Assembly (NCBI GenBank): GCA_030760725.1
Contig: JASWHV010000001.1
Span: forward strand, 78,885,683 to 78,949,682
From: Neostapfia colusana
Lineage: Eukaryota; Streptophyta; Magnoliopsida; Poales; Poaceae
DNA length: 64,000 bases
Direction: 5' to 3'
Positions 11,355 through 23,620 of this stretch are shown here, piece after piece. The notes beneath the pieces were generated by a model, which saw only the letters and a program-made list of their open reading frames with translations, was not told the DNA's origin and did no database searches. The position numbers and the translations under genes were made by a program. The stretch's first letter is position 1. Each line of letters begins with the position of its first letter.

Positions 11355-14300
11355 TGTCACACCTGGTTTCTCCGAAGAACCACCGAGTGAATACCACATG
11401 TATGCCAGGATCATTCTCTCATACATGTGACGACAAATAGTGAAGCATCATTTATTACAAGCCATGTGTCGAATATAAATAAGTCTTGCATAGCATACGT
11501 CTCGATGGACGATAATAAGTTCATAACATGTAAATAAAACAGCAGCGGAATATAAATCTTGTGGGCTCCGTCACAGGCGTTGCCCGAGGGACTCGGTGAA
11601 CCTAGAATCCTTCTTCATGACCAAAGTCTTGGTCATTGAACACCACATCATTCTCTTGACCTGAGAAGCAATATAAACCAACAAAAAAGCAAGTTTGAGT
11701 ACTGTTGGTACTCAACAAGTGTGGGAATGTTATGTCATGCACGGGTAGAGCAAGGAGAGGTTGAACTCATGGTTAAAGCACTACACAATTAATACCTATC
11801 ATCTTAGCTTATTAAGCACCTACATTACTACACAAGTGAAATGGTCCCAATCTCCCAACCCATCATCAAAATCAAGTAAACATAGTCTCATCTCAAATGT
11901 TAAGCTTTCCGCTCAACATCCTCAACTTCCCAATCCATCATCCTCTAATCATGAATAAGTCCAAGCCGCTCTTGACCGTGAGCACGGCTGTCATGACAGT
12001 TTTGACTCTGCAGAGTTTGCAACACTGTACCCACATGTAGTGATTTCATCCCCCGTTGCCGGGTGGACTAAAAGAACCTCCATTATGCCAGTGGCAGCGA
12101 ACCACATTTACACTTCCCAGGTGTGTAGCCAGGAGATCACTACGAAGCCTTTACAAAGGGAATCCCGACGAGCATGGGCCCACTGAGGTTTCACCCCTAA
12201 CAGCATACAAGAGGCTCCAACCCCGCTGCAGTGGCCCCCTCTTGAGCCTTGCGGTTCATAAGGTAGTCCAGCTGACACCTATTCCCCGCACCATCCAAAA
12301 CACCCATACTACGCCGGGGATACACCTAATTAATTGGCCAAGCTGCCCCATCTCAGCATGTGGTTGGCACGGTAAAGCCAGGTTACATGCTCCATGAACC
12401 GGTCCTTAGGATCCAGGCAAGTAGTAAACACAAACCCGAGTCTCGTGCACCCAACACCAACCAAATCATCCAAATTGCCTCGATCCCTACCTCTACATAA
12501 CTCATAATATCTCATTCAACAGTGAGGTAAATGAATTGATGGTCTCATATCCCAATCATCCCATTCTATGCATGGCTAAGCATAAGCATATAAATAAATG
12601 ACATGATAAAATAAATCCCAACCCAAGCTACAAGGAAACAAGGTAATGCAATTCTAGGGAAACTTCCTAGCATGGGTTTCATATTTCAATTGACAAATGC
12701 AAATAATTCTATCTACACATCCTAGTATAGGATCAAAGTGGTCAAGGACACTTGCCTTCTTCCTGCTGCTCTGAGAATGGAAAGTCTTGGTCTTGGAAGG
12801 GAAGAACTTGCTCTGGGGCAGGTTCTACTCATGCCAATACACATAGCAAAAGAAAACAACAATCCATAAGACATACTTCACACTTTCACTTCATACAAAC
12901 CACACATACATACCTATGAAAGTCATTCACATTCTAAGTGTTGTGGTTACTCTACATGTGTTGATTTTTGGCCTACATGCACTTTTAAACATATGTATAT
13001 GATTTCTAACTTTTGTATTCAGATTTCTGTTTGCACACTATATATGAATTTCCAATTTGAACAAATTCTTTATATTTAACTAATACACTTCTTAGCTACC
13101 AAGTTTGCATGAAAGGTAATTTCCTACACCAAATAGGTTTTCAGATCTTCTACCAAATCCTAAACTGAAGTTTTTGGATTTGGAGACTTCATTTATCATT
13201 TTCTAATTATGCATACCTATTTTCCTATATTTTTCAGATTTATTTTCTATGCCTAAAAGTGAACTTTATTATGAAAATAGTAAGACACATCATCTAAACA
13301 GAATAGGTTCTGATATAAAATGTTCAATAATATATTTTTGAACCTCCTCTCTGATGTGGAACAAATTAAATTTATTTTACTAGTTTTTAGAATTATTTCC
13401 TAAAATGTGTCTCTAGAGAAAATAAAAATGAGCAACACTTAGGCAGATTTCATTTCAGCCTAAAATCTATTTTTAACTCATTCTAAAGTTTTCCAAGTGC
13501 TAGGAGAGTTTAAATTTGAATTTGCACATGTGTTTGCCTTACCTTTTTAATTTAAATCCGAGTCACATATTCAAATTTCTGAATTTAATATCATATAGGG
13601 TCAAAAAGGTAAATCCACACTACTGCAGGGTCTAATTTACTATTTCATAAATTTCCAGGGAGTCTAACTACACATAACAGAGGGGTTTTCCTAATTTTTA
13701 TTAAGTCCAGGGGCTAAAATTGATTTTTAAATGAATTTACACAAATTTCTGAAGTTCCAGGGGCTAGATCAGAAGTTTCCGGGGCTAGCTCGTGTTTTCC
13801 GAGATCCCCAGGGGGTAGCGCGTAAGAATCTCGACCTTTATAATGCGGGGCCGACGTAGACTGTCCGATTTAAAACAGACGGCTCAGATTAGATCGCCGA
13901 ACCGGTACGCGTCGAGTTTATTTCTACCGTGCGATTTAAAATAGACGGCCCTCAAGGGGCCACGTCGCCCTAGCCGGAACCAGCCCGCGCGCGTGGCAGC
14001 GCACGACGGCAGAGGCGCGATCTCGCCGGCGAGGTCGCGGATCTTCATCTACAGACGCTAGCATCCCTCCTTTTTGGTAGCAAACGGCAGAGGGGAGGTA
14101 GGGGAGCTCACCTAGGCTAATTTCTTAGGCCTGAAGGACTCGGGACCCGGTCGGCGACGAGGACAGGCGGCGGCAGCTTGCTGTGCTCGTTGAAGTGGCA
14201 GTTGTGGTGGTGATCCCTTCGAGTTCTCGGGTCGTGATGCTTCACTGGGGTCTAGAGATGGCACACCGATGATTAGGATGGATCGGAACCGTGTAATTCG

Positions 14301-14386
14301 GAAGTTTCACTGGTGAGCGGCGGCGGTACTCACCTGCGAGCGTCGGGATGGTCGTTTCCGGTGGCGTTTCCCTCCGGGGTCCGTGT
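11355..14386 (-). repeat. 5' LTR of element A, first piece
   Basis: Runs from TGTCACACC at 11355 to the insertion point of B at 14386, continuing at 27051. It aligns throughout with the 3' LTR (836-4965 less the copia insert) with scattered substitutions and small indels. It holds the conserved 'AAGGACCGGTTCATG' block, the palindrome pair at 11988-12016 and the hairpin at 11696-11714. The 13.8-14.4 kb part is GC-rich and carries a conserved GGTGAGATC-like splice donor on the minus strand near 14110. Confidence 0.93.
11696..11714 (-). promoter_or_regulatory. Conserved LTR hairpin, A 5' LTR
   Basis: TGAGTAC and GTACTCA form a perfect 7-bp stem around a 5-nt loop. It is adjacent to AACAAG, the mutated form of the CTTGC that precedes the other copies. 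Confidence 0.6.
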
Positions 14387-14792
14387 TGTAACACCCCAAA
14401 ATTTTGATTCAAAACCCTAAATCCTGTTAAGAGGGGGATTTAAAAATTTTTGGACGTGTTGCATGTTTTGCAAAAATTCAAATTCAAACTGGAATTCAAA
14501 TTAAACTCAAATCGGAAAAGAAATAGAAAAAGAAAAAGAGAAAACAGAAAAAACCGGCCAGTGGGCCGAAACCCACCAGCCGGCCCAGCCAGCGCCCGCG
14601 CCAGCCCGCAGCCACGCGCACTGCTGCCTCACATTGACAGGCGGGGCCCACCCGATCGTCGTCTACCTCGCGCCAGCGCCGGACTCCCTCGCGCCCGAAT
14701 CAAAACCAATCGGGATTTCGGCGTATCCCCGCTGAATTCTGTTCGTAGGCGACGCGGACATGATCTAAACCACCCCGCCGCCCTCCCCCGTC

Positions 14793-14800
14793 TATAAAAA
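14793..14800 (+). promoter_or_regulatory. Candidate TATA box, B 5' LTR
   Basis: TATAAAAA in a GC-rich setting (CCCGTC before, CCCCGG after), a good plant RNA polymerase II TATA box. Transcription would start about 30 bases on, near 14825. The 3' LTR has the same sequence at 24028. A second TTATAAAG at about 15340, conserved in A, is an alternative. Confidence 0.6.
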
Positions 14801-15065
14801 CCCCGGCCTCGTTCTGTTTTTCTCACGCGATCGGCCGATTTTCCTCCGGTGAGAACCGAGACTTCTCCGGCGAATTCTAGCCGATCTAAGCTCGGAAATT
14901 CCGATCTAACTTGCTGGTCTTGATCCACCGCCTCCGGGGAACCTTGCAGGTGCAGAAAACTCGGTGACTTGCGGTGTGAACACAACGCCGACGAGCTTCG
15001 CCGTGGTTTCGCCTCAGACCTCGTCGCCGATCACTTTCCAGGACCTCCGAGCTCAAGAAAACCCC

Positions 15066-15076
15066 CGAGGTGAGAT
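15066..15076 (+). promoter_or_regulatory. Candidate 5' splice site in B LTR leader
   Basis: CGAG/GTGAGATCCCC with GT at 15070-15071, an exon-like GC-rich leader upstream and AT-rich sequence downstream. A has GGTGAGATCCCC at the equivalent place. It could pair with the acceptor-like sites at 18034 or 19118. Not tested by RNA data. Confidence 0.45.
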
Positions 15077-17455
15077 CCCCGACCTCCCCTCTACCGATCT
15101 ATGCCATAAAATCACAGTTCTAGGAAGAATTCCCGAAGATCCGAAAGTTTCCGGCGAGATCGCCGCTTCCCACCGCCGTGCGCCACCGGCAGCGCCTCCC
15201 GCGCTCGGTCAGAGCGACGTGGCCACTTGTGCGCCGTTTATTTTAAATCGCACGGTAGCGTTTAAACCCCCGCGTACCGGTTCGATGTTATAATCTCGGC
15301 CGTCGGTTTAAAATCGGACGGTCCACGTCAGCCCCGCGTTATAAAGACTGGAAATCTTACGTGCTACCCCCTGGGGTTCTCGGGAGATAAGAGCTAGCCC
15401 CGGAAACTTCTGATCTAGCCCCTGGAACTCCAGAAAATCATGTAAATTCATTTAAAAATCAGTTTTAGCCCCTGGACTTAATAAAAATTAGGAAAAACAC
15501 CTCTGATAAGTGTAGCTAGACCCCTGGAAATTCTGAAAATAATATTATAGACTCTGTAATGGGGTGAGTTTACCTTTTTAGCCCTGTTTAGTATTTAATT
15601 TAGTAAATTGAATATTTGGCTAGTGTTTAAAAATTAAAAAGTGGGACAAACATATTGTCATAATTAAATCAAAAACTTTCTCAGTATTTAGAAAACTTTG
15701 GAGTGAGATAAAAACATATTTTGGGGCTGAATTGAATCTGTTTAATTTATTATTCACATTTAGGGACACATTTTAAGTAAAGAATAGTTCTAGAAAATAG
15801 GGAAAATAATTGTGAAATATTTTACATCAGAGGCAAAGGTCAAAATATGTTATTAAATTATTTAGATCAGAACCTATTCTGTTTAGATGATGTGTCTTGT
15901 TATTTTCATAATAAAGTTCACAATTAGACATAGGAAATAAATCTGAAAATATAGCAACTAGTAAATGATAAATGAAGTTTCTAAAATCCAAAGAATTCAG
16001 TTTAGGGTTGGTAGAAATTCTGAGGACACATATGGAGAAGGAAAATACCTTTCATGCATACTTTGTAGCTAAAAGGTCTAGTAATTGAATATAAGGAATT
16101 TATTTAAATTGGAAACTCATATATATAGTATGCAAGTATAAATGTGAACACAAAAGTAGGAATCATATACACATGATTAAAAGTGCATGCAAGCCACAAA
16201 TCAACACACATAGAGTAACCACAACACATATAATGTTGAATGACTTTCATAAATATGAATGTGTGGCTTGTATGAAGTGGAAGTGTGAACTATGTCTTAT
16301 GGATTGTTGTTTTTCTTTTGCCATGTGTGATGGTATGATGTAGAACCTGCTCAAGAGCAAGTTATTCCTTTCCAAGATCAGGACTACCCATTTCAACAGC
16401 AGCAGGAAGGAGGCAAGTGTCCTTGACCACTTTGATCCTATGCTAGGATGTGTAGATAGAATTATTTGCATTGTCAAGTTAAATATGAAACTCATGCTAG
16501 GAAGTTTCCCTAGAATTGCATTACCTTGTTTCCTTGTAGCTTGGGTTGGGATTTATTTTATCATGTCATTTATTATTATGCATATGCTTAGCCATGCTTA
16601 GAATGGGATATTTGGGATATGAGATCATCAGTTTATATTACCATACTCTTGAATGAGATATTGTGAGTTATGTAGAGGTAGGGATCAAGACAAGTTGGAT
16701 GTTTTGGTTGTGTGCTGGGTGCACGAGACTCGGGTTTGTGTTTAGTACTTGCCTGGATCCTAAGGACCGGTTCATGGAGCATGTAACCTGGCTTTACCGT
16801 GCCAACCACATGCTGAGATGGGGCAGCTTGGCCAATTAATTAGGTGTATCCCCGGCGTAGTATGGGTGTGTTGGATGGTGCAGGGAATAGGTGTCAGCTG
16901 GACTACCATATGAACCGCAAGGCTCAAGAGGGGGCCACTGCAGCGGGGTTGGAGCCTCTTGTATGCTGTTAGGGGTGAAACCTCAGTGGGCCCACGCTCG
17001 TCGGGAATCCCTTTGTAAAGGCTTCGTAGTGATCTCCTGGCTACACACCTGGGAAGTGTGAATGTGGTTCGTAGCCACTGGCATAATGGAGGTTCTTTTA
17101 GTCCACCCGGCAACGGGGGATGAAATCACTACATGTGGGTGCAGTGGTGCAAACTCTGCAGAGTCAAAACTGTCATGACAGCCGTGCTCACGGTCAAGAG
17201 CGGCTTGGACTTATTCATGATTAGTGGATTGATGGTTTTGGAAGTTGTGGATGTTAAGCGGGGAGCTTAACATTGGAAATGATGATATGGTTATTTGATT
17301 ATGATGATGGGATGGGAGATTGGGACCATTTCACCTGTGTAGTAATGTAGGTGCTTAATAAGCTAAGGTAATAGGTATTAATGGCATAGTGCTTTAACCA
17401 TGAGTTCAACCTTCCCTTGTTCTAGCCATGCATGACATAACTTTTCCACACTTGC

Positions 17456-17474
17456 TGAGTACCATCGGTACTCA
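17456..17474 (+). promoter_or_regulatory. Conserved LTR hairpin, B 5' LTR
   Basis: TGAGTACC, ATC loop, GGTACTCA: an 8-bp perfect stem preceded by CTTGC. Confidence 0.6.
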
Positions 17475-17818
17475 ACCTTGCATATTTGTTGGTTTATATT
17501 GCTGCTCAGGTCAAGATAATGAGGTGGTGTATAATGATCAAGACTTTGGACCCGAAGAAGGTTTCTAGGTTCATGGAGACCCCGGGCAACGCCTGTGATG
17601 GAGTCTACGAGAATAATTATTCCGCTGCTAGTTTATTTACTTGCGATGAACTTATTATTGTCCATCGAGACATTTGCTATGTAAGACTTATTTATATTCA
17701 ACACCTGGCTTGTAATAAATGATGCTTCACTATTTGTCATCACATGTATGAGAAAATGATCCTGGCATATATGTGATATTCACTTGGTTGTTCTTCGGAA
17801 AACCGGGTGTGATAGAGG

Positions 17819-17831
17819 TGGTATCAGAACC
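17819..17831 (+). other. Primer binding site of element B
   Basis: TGGTATCAGAACC, four bases (GAGG) after the LTR, complementary to the initiator-Met tRNA with one change (GAACC for GAGCC). Confidence 0.88.
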
Positions 17832-18035
17832 AAGGTTGCCCGTAGGAACGTGGACCTAGGTAGAAATGGACGTATTTAAGGACCTTATTTTCTTAAAAAA
17901 CTATTTTTACATGGTGTGTGTTGAAAAGTGTTATTTAATGAGTCACTTTCTTCATCTTACCCCCAATTTTCATTCAAAATAGGATTTTTGTTTAAAAAGT
18001 TTATCTAACCTAAGTTTGAATGCTTTTTGTTTTAG

Positions 18036-18815
18036 ATGGTTCGCATGATTTGCACCGCTCGCAAGTCCACAGGAGGGAGAGTTCCCGTAGTTGCCCTTGC
18101 CGAAAGAGAGGAGAGCCGTCCGGTGACGTACCTTTCCTACGGATTGGCAGTAGGAGGCTTATTGCGCCGTCTTCGGCGTATGCTCGAAGCCGCCGGTAAT
18201 ACGGGCAAGCTAATCATCCACTATAACTCCACCAGGACCATCCGTGAGAAGAGGGAAGAATGGAGTTCAGAGATGAGGATCATACACGAAAATCAGCTGC
18301 TTAAGATTCACCACTCTCTAGCTTGTAGAGCGACACAGGTCGATGCGGTGAAAGATGTCACCTGGGAGGCCATCACCTGCTAGAGTCACATCTATCGTCG
18401 CCATTTGGACAAAACTGAGTACATGTATGTCCTCCAACGTGAGAGTGGTACCACGGAATACAAGTACCCCCCGGTGCAGCAAGGGACTTCTCATGAGCAC
18501 ATGGACTTGTGCTTGGAAGATGCTGCTATGCTCAGCACTCGACTGCAGGAGTGTCAACAAGAGCTTCAGGATGTCCGAGACACCCTGAAGGAAACGGAGG
18601 CGTTGCTGCGAGCCTGCTTAAGGGCGAGAGAAAGAGGAGATGGGAATGAACTGTGTGTCACCGTGAATGATACATGGACTCCTGACTCCCCAGATCGCCG
18701 GGCGATCAGGCGTCGTCGCACTTCTCCACCAGCAGCCTCCCCACCCAAAGCAGAGTCAGAAGGCAGCCGAAATGATGAGGAAGATCCCGAGGAGCCAGCT
18801 CAAGAAAACGAGTAG
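18036..18815 (+). CDS. ORF0 upstream of gag, element B, with one in-frame TAG
   Basis: One frame of 260 codons including a TAG at 18381-18383. Codons 1-115 start MVRMICTARKSTGGR and include YGLAVGGLLRRLRRMLEA and SEMRIIHENQLLKI. After the TAG the frame continues with conserved residues (RRHLDKTEYMYVLQRES) through a likely coiled coil (LEDAAMLSTRLQECQQEL, then RDTLKETEALLRACLRAR) to a basic then acidic tail (RRTSPPAASPPK, NDEEDPEEPAQENE). The ATG directly follows TTTTGTTTTAG, which looks like a 3' splice site. There are no catalytic motifs I recognise. It may be two proteins, a readthrough protein or a spliced one; function unknown. The 18816-19119 spacer to gag is non-coding. Confidence 0.7.
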
Positions 18816-19119
18816 TGTAGAGTCCCTCCCTTAGTCAGCAAGATGTCGAATAAGCGAGTCGTTAAGTTAAGTTAATGGTGTGATAATGCTTGGTGTGTGA
18901 CGTGAGTTGTGGAAGCAATGAGCAATTGTCCACAGCCTCGTCTTTAGATTGTTTTGTTTTAAATTTTGAAACCACATGAAATAATATTGCATTTATTTTT
19001 GTGTGAAAAGTGAACCCTTAGAGAAGAATAACAAAGCCTCAACACTTCAAAGTACAAACAAATGAAAGTAGTAAGATGATACTAAATGCTTTCAAATTAA
19101 CATTGGTTGATTCTGCCAG

Positions 19120-20778
19120 ATGGCCGGAAGAGGAAAAGGACGTGCTGCCAACCCCGCCAAAAATAACGATGAGGCGTGCAACCCTCATCTTTCTGGAGGC
19201 CAGGACAGGGGTGGTCGCCGTGAAGAAGTTGACCCTCTCCACCAAATGCTGGAGAATCAAAATCAGCTCATCCAGAACTTGACTCAAGTGGTGGCCAACT
19301 TGCATCAAGTTCCACCTCCACAAGCTGCACCACGCCAACCAAGGTTGAGTGAGTTTCTAGGAACTCAACCTCCAAAGTTTGCAAGTTCTGCTAAACCTCT
19401 GGAGGCAGATGATTGGCTGAAGACCATTGAAAGTAAGATAAGGATCATACAGTGCCAAGGGTATGAGAGGGTGCTGTTTGCCTCTCATCAATTGCATGGA
19501 CCTGCTGCTGATTGGTGGACCGCCTACGTGGCCGCCCATCATGACCCTGAGAACATCACTTGGGAAGAGTTCAAGCGTAGCTTCCGCAACCATTACATCC
19601 CAAGAGGTGAACTCAAAAACAAGAGGAAGGAGTTTTTGGGACTGCAGCAGGGAAACATGACGGTGAGGGAATACCTCACTAAATTCACTCAACTATCCCG
19701 TTATGCCCCACGGGACAAAGAGACTGATGAGCAGAAACAAGATTGTTTCGTGGAAGGGCTTACCGCAGAAATGCAGTGTGCAATGTCCTCAAATGAGTAT
19801 GAAAGCTTCCAAAAGATGGTGGACAGAGCATTTGTGGTGGAAAGGAAGCTGAAGGCCTTGGAAAATGAGAATAAGAGGAAGGCCGGGTGGTCACATCAAG
19901 CATCAGGAAGCAACACCCGCCCACGTCTGATGCAGCAACCCGCAGGGCAGACGAACCGTGCTTCGGTACCCTACTCAGCACCAAGAGGGTACAACCCGAA
20001 CTTCAGGCCTCCGGCAGCACCAGCACCACCACGACGTCAGTTCGTACAGAAGCCTCGCCCCGCATATCCACCTCGACCAGCAGTACAAGGCCCTCCAAAC
20101 CAACCCCAAGACAACAAAGGCCAGACACCTAAGGTTGGGGTGCAATGTTTTAGCTGTGGAGAAGTGGGGCACTACGCCCATAAGTGCCCAAAGAAGAAGC
20201 CCACGCAGCCACAACAGCAGAATGTAATGAGAGGACGGGTGAACCACGTCACTATGGAGGAAGCACAGGAGGCACCCGATGTGGTAGTTGGTAAGTTTCC
20301 TGCCAATTTACACATTGCAACCCTGCTGTTTGATTCTGGTGCTACCCACTCGTTCATTGCTCAAGGGTTTGTTAAGAAGCATGACCTAGAAACAACACAA
20401 ATGAACCATATGCTAGCCGTAAACTCTCCAGGGGGAGAAATAAGGACAAGACAAGTGTGTCCCAAAGTGAACCTAGACATTAATGGGGTGGTATTTACTC
20501 CCAACCTCATAGTGATAGATTCCCAAGGGATCGATATTATTTTGGGTATGGATTGGTTGACCAGACATAAAGGAATCACCCATTGTTTGACCAGAACGGT
20601 GGAACTAACTCACCCTAGTGGCACAAGAGTAGAGTCCATAACAATACACGAGCCTAGGAGGGACATTAAATTAAATCAAGTTGAGGAAATCAGGACCATC
20701 AGGGAATATCCAGATGTTTTCCGGAGGAGTTGCCAGGTATGCCTCCCGATCGTGAAGTGGAATTCACAATTGAGCTAG
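19120..20778 (+). pseudogene. gag-protease of element B, frameshifted at its end
   Basis: Starts MAGRGKGRAANP directly after TTCTGCCAG. Contents in order: a coiled N-terminal part (HQMLENQNQLIQNLTQVV), Retrotrans_gag core from about residue 120 (GPAADWWTAYVAAHH to FVEGL), a Pro/Arg-rich RNA-binding linker, CCHC zinc knuckle CFSCGEVGHYAHKC (residues 343-356), and protease with DSGA at residue 405 and ILGMDWL. Compared with A, one T is missing in the T-run near 20720, so the frame runs off into an unrelated tail and stops at 20778. Without that base it would continue into pol, as expected for a single Gag-Pol frame in this group. Gag and protease themselves are intact. Confidence 0.95.
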
Positions 20779-23575
20779 TACCTGGAACAGCCCCGATATA
20801 CAAGAGACCTTATCGGATGGACTCCAAGCAGCTGGAAGAACTCAAGGATCATTTGAGAGAATGGTCGAAGAAGGGGTATATTCGTCCTAGTTCCTCACCA
20901 TGGGGAGCTCCGGTGATATTTGTGCCCAAGAAGGACGGAACCCAAAGGTTATGCGTGGATTACCGTGCCTTGAATGAGGTAACCATCAAGAACATGTACC
21001 CATTACCCCGCATTGAAGACTTGTTTGATCAGTTGAGGGGCGCTTGTGTGTTCTCGAAGATTGATCTCAGGTCGGGATACCACCAACTCAAGATAAGGCA
21101 AACTGATATTCCCAAGACAGCTTTCGTATCTCGGTACGGACTGTATGAATACACCGTCATGCCTTTCGGGCTAACTAATGCCCCGGCATACTTCATGTAT
21201 CTCATGAACAAGGTATTCATGGAATATCTGGACAAATTTGTGGTGGTTTTCATAGATGACATTCTCGTCTTCTCCAAAGATGAAGGAGAACATGAGAAAT
21301 ATCTAAGGTTGGTGTTGCAAAGGCTGAGACAACACCAACTATATGCCAAGTTGAGCAAGTGTGAGTTTTGGCTGAAGAGAGTTCCCTTCTTAGGACATAT
21401 AATCTCGGAGGGAGGAATCTCCGTGGATCCTGCCAAAATCGAGGATATACAGAAGTGGAAGACCCCTGAAAATGTCGGGGAAGTTCGAAGCTTTTTGGGA
21501 TTGGCTGGATACTATCGACGGTTTATTGAGGGATTCTCCAAGATCTCGAGACCTCTCACCAAACTGTTGGAGAAGGGAATCACATTCACCTGGACGCCAC
21601 AGCGCGAGACGACTTTTCGGGAGTTAAAGGAAAGATTGACAAAAGCCCCAGTGCTCGTTATGCCAGATATGCAAAAGAACTTTACGGTGTACTGCGATGC
21701 CTCTGGAAACGGGTTGGGATGTGTTCTCATGCAAGAAGGGCATGTCGTGGCTTATGCATCCCCTCAGCTTTGGAAGCACGAGAAGAATTATCCTACACAT
21801 GACCTAGAACTAGACGCAGTGGTACACGCGTTGAAAATTTGGCGGCACTATTTGATGGGGAAGAGGACCGAGATATATATGGATCATAAGAGTTTGAAGT
21901 ACATATTCACACAGACAGACCTCAACTTCAGACAAAGGAGATGGTTAGAGCTAATCAATGACTTTGATGTGGGCATCAACTATCATCCTGGGAAAGCAAA
22001 CGTCGTGGCCGATGCTTTGAGTCGGAAAGTGCAGGTCAATAAGTTGAGCTTGAAGGACATGCCTGTAGAATTGAAGGACGAAGTTATAAGGCTCAATCTA
22101 TGTCTAGTAAATAGTGGTGAAGCCATCGCCATGGAAGTGGACTCCACACTAGAGCGAGACATACGCAAGGGTCAAAAGAATGACGAGAAGATACAAGAGA
22201 TCAGACAACTCATCAAGGAAAATAAAGCTCCTGGTTTTAGAGAGGATGAACAAGGAACGGTGTGGCACGGGAAAAGAATCTGTGTGCCAGAAGTAAAGGA
22301 GATCCGTGAATTGATTTTGAAGGAGGCTCATGATTCTGACTATTCCATTCATCCTGGGAGTACGAAGATGTACCAGGACCTCAAGAGCAGGTATTGGTGG
22401 TATGGCATGAAACGAGATGTCGCGGAACATGTTGCCCTATGTGACACATGTCAGTTGGTGAAAGCAGAACATCAACGATCCGCGGGGTTATTGCAACCAC
22501 TCAATGTGCCTGAATGGAAATGGGAAGAAATCAGTATGGATTTCATAGTGGGACTGCCTAGGACCCAAGCAGGATATGATTCGATATGGGTCATCGTCGA
22601 CAGGCTAACCAAGGTAGCTCATTTCATCCCCGTGAAAGAAAGCTACAGCGGATCCAAATTGGCAGAATTGTACATGTCAAGGATCGTGTGTTACCATGGA
22701 GTGCCAAAGAAGATTGTGTCGGATCGAGGGACACAGTTCACCTCCAGGTTCTGGCAGAAGTTGCATGAAACCATGGGAACCCATCTGAATTTCAGCTCTG
22801 CCTATCATCCCCAAACTGACGGGCAGATGGAAAGAACCAATCATATTCTTGAAGATATGCTGAGAGCGTGTGCACTCAAAAACAATCGGAGTTGGGATAA
22901 GAACTTACCGTATGCGGAGTTTTCCTATAACAACAGCTATCAAGCTAGTATGAAGATGTCATCGTTTGAAGCTTTGTACGGAGGAAGTGCAGAACTCCCC
23001 TATTTTGGAACCAAACGGGGGAAAGTAAAGTGTTTGGTTCCGAAGTACTACAAGAAGCTGAGGCGAAGGTGAGGGAAATTCGCAACAATTTGAGGATAGC
23101 ACAGACACGCCAAAAGAGCTATGTCGATGTACGAAGAAGAGAGCTCGTTTTCAATGTGGGAGACTATGTCTATCTCAAGGTGTCCCCTATCCGAGGGCTT
23201 CGTCGGTTCAAGGTGAAAGGGAAGTTGTCACCTCGATACATCGGACCCTTTCAAGTTCTGGAAAGGAAAGGCGAAGTGCCGTATCAACTAGAGTTACCGG
23301 CTCGTCTATCGGATGTGCATGATATATTCCATGTGTCACAACTCAAGAAATGCCTGAGGATGCCTGAAGAGGTGTTACCCATGAATGAAGTGGACGTAGC
23401 TGAGGATTTGTCTTATGCCGAGCAACCATACAAGATTTTGGATACAATGGAACGCCTCACCAGAAATAAAAGAATCCGGATGTGCAAGGTGCAGTGGAAG
23501 CATCACTCGGAAGAGGAAGCCACCTGGGAGCGGGAAGATGAGCTCAAGGCACAATTTCCGGAATTGTTTTCTTAG
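20730..23575 (+). pseudogene. pol (RT-RNaseH-INT-chromodomain) of element B, one frameshift
   Basis: The frame opens at 20730 (MPGMPPDREVEF is internal, not a true start) and runs to 23072. RT keeps both catalytic sites: KIDLRSGYHQ (Asp codon 21063-21065) and FIDDILVFSK (Asp pair at 21255-21260). RNase H (YCDASGNGLG), integrase HHCC finger (HPGSTKMY to CDTC) and core (MDFIVGLPRT, SDRGTQFTSRFW, TDGQMERTNHILEDML) follow. One base is lost near 22982 (A reads TATGGGAAGAAGTGC, B TACGGAGGAAGTGC). The true frame resumes by 23030 and ends at 23575 with the chromodomain-like segment (VHDIFHVSQL, MCKVQWKHHSEEEATWE, FPELFS). Chromodomains of chromovirus integrases are known to bias integration to heterochromatin, in line with the nesting here. 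Confidence 0.95.
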
Positions 23576-23600
23576 ACACACCAATCTCGAGGACGAGATT

Positions 23601-23620
23601 TCTTTTAAGGGGGGTAGAGC
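23601..23620 (+). other. Polypurine tract of element B
   Basis: TCTTTTAAGGGGGGTAGAGC, ending right at the 3' LTR start. The preceding TCGAGGACGAGATT is conserved in A and, in part, in F. Confidence 0.92.

Larger units (their letters stand above)
14387..17814 (+). repeat. 5' LTR of element B
   Basis: 3,428 bp, from TGTAACACCCC to GGTGTGATA (the terminal CA is mutated to TA; the 3' copy keeps GACA). Layout: AT-rich start, GC-rich promoter/leader with TATA box at 14793, several CCCCTGGA-type motifs at 15360-15590, AT-rich middle, the block shared with A, D and G near 16750-17250, then hairpin, TTCCGCTG motif (17620) and AATAAA (17714-17719). Confidence 0.95.
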
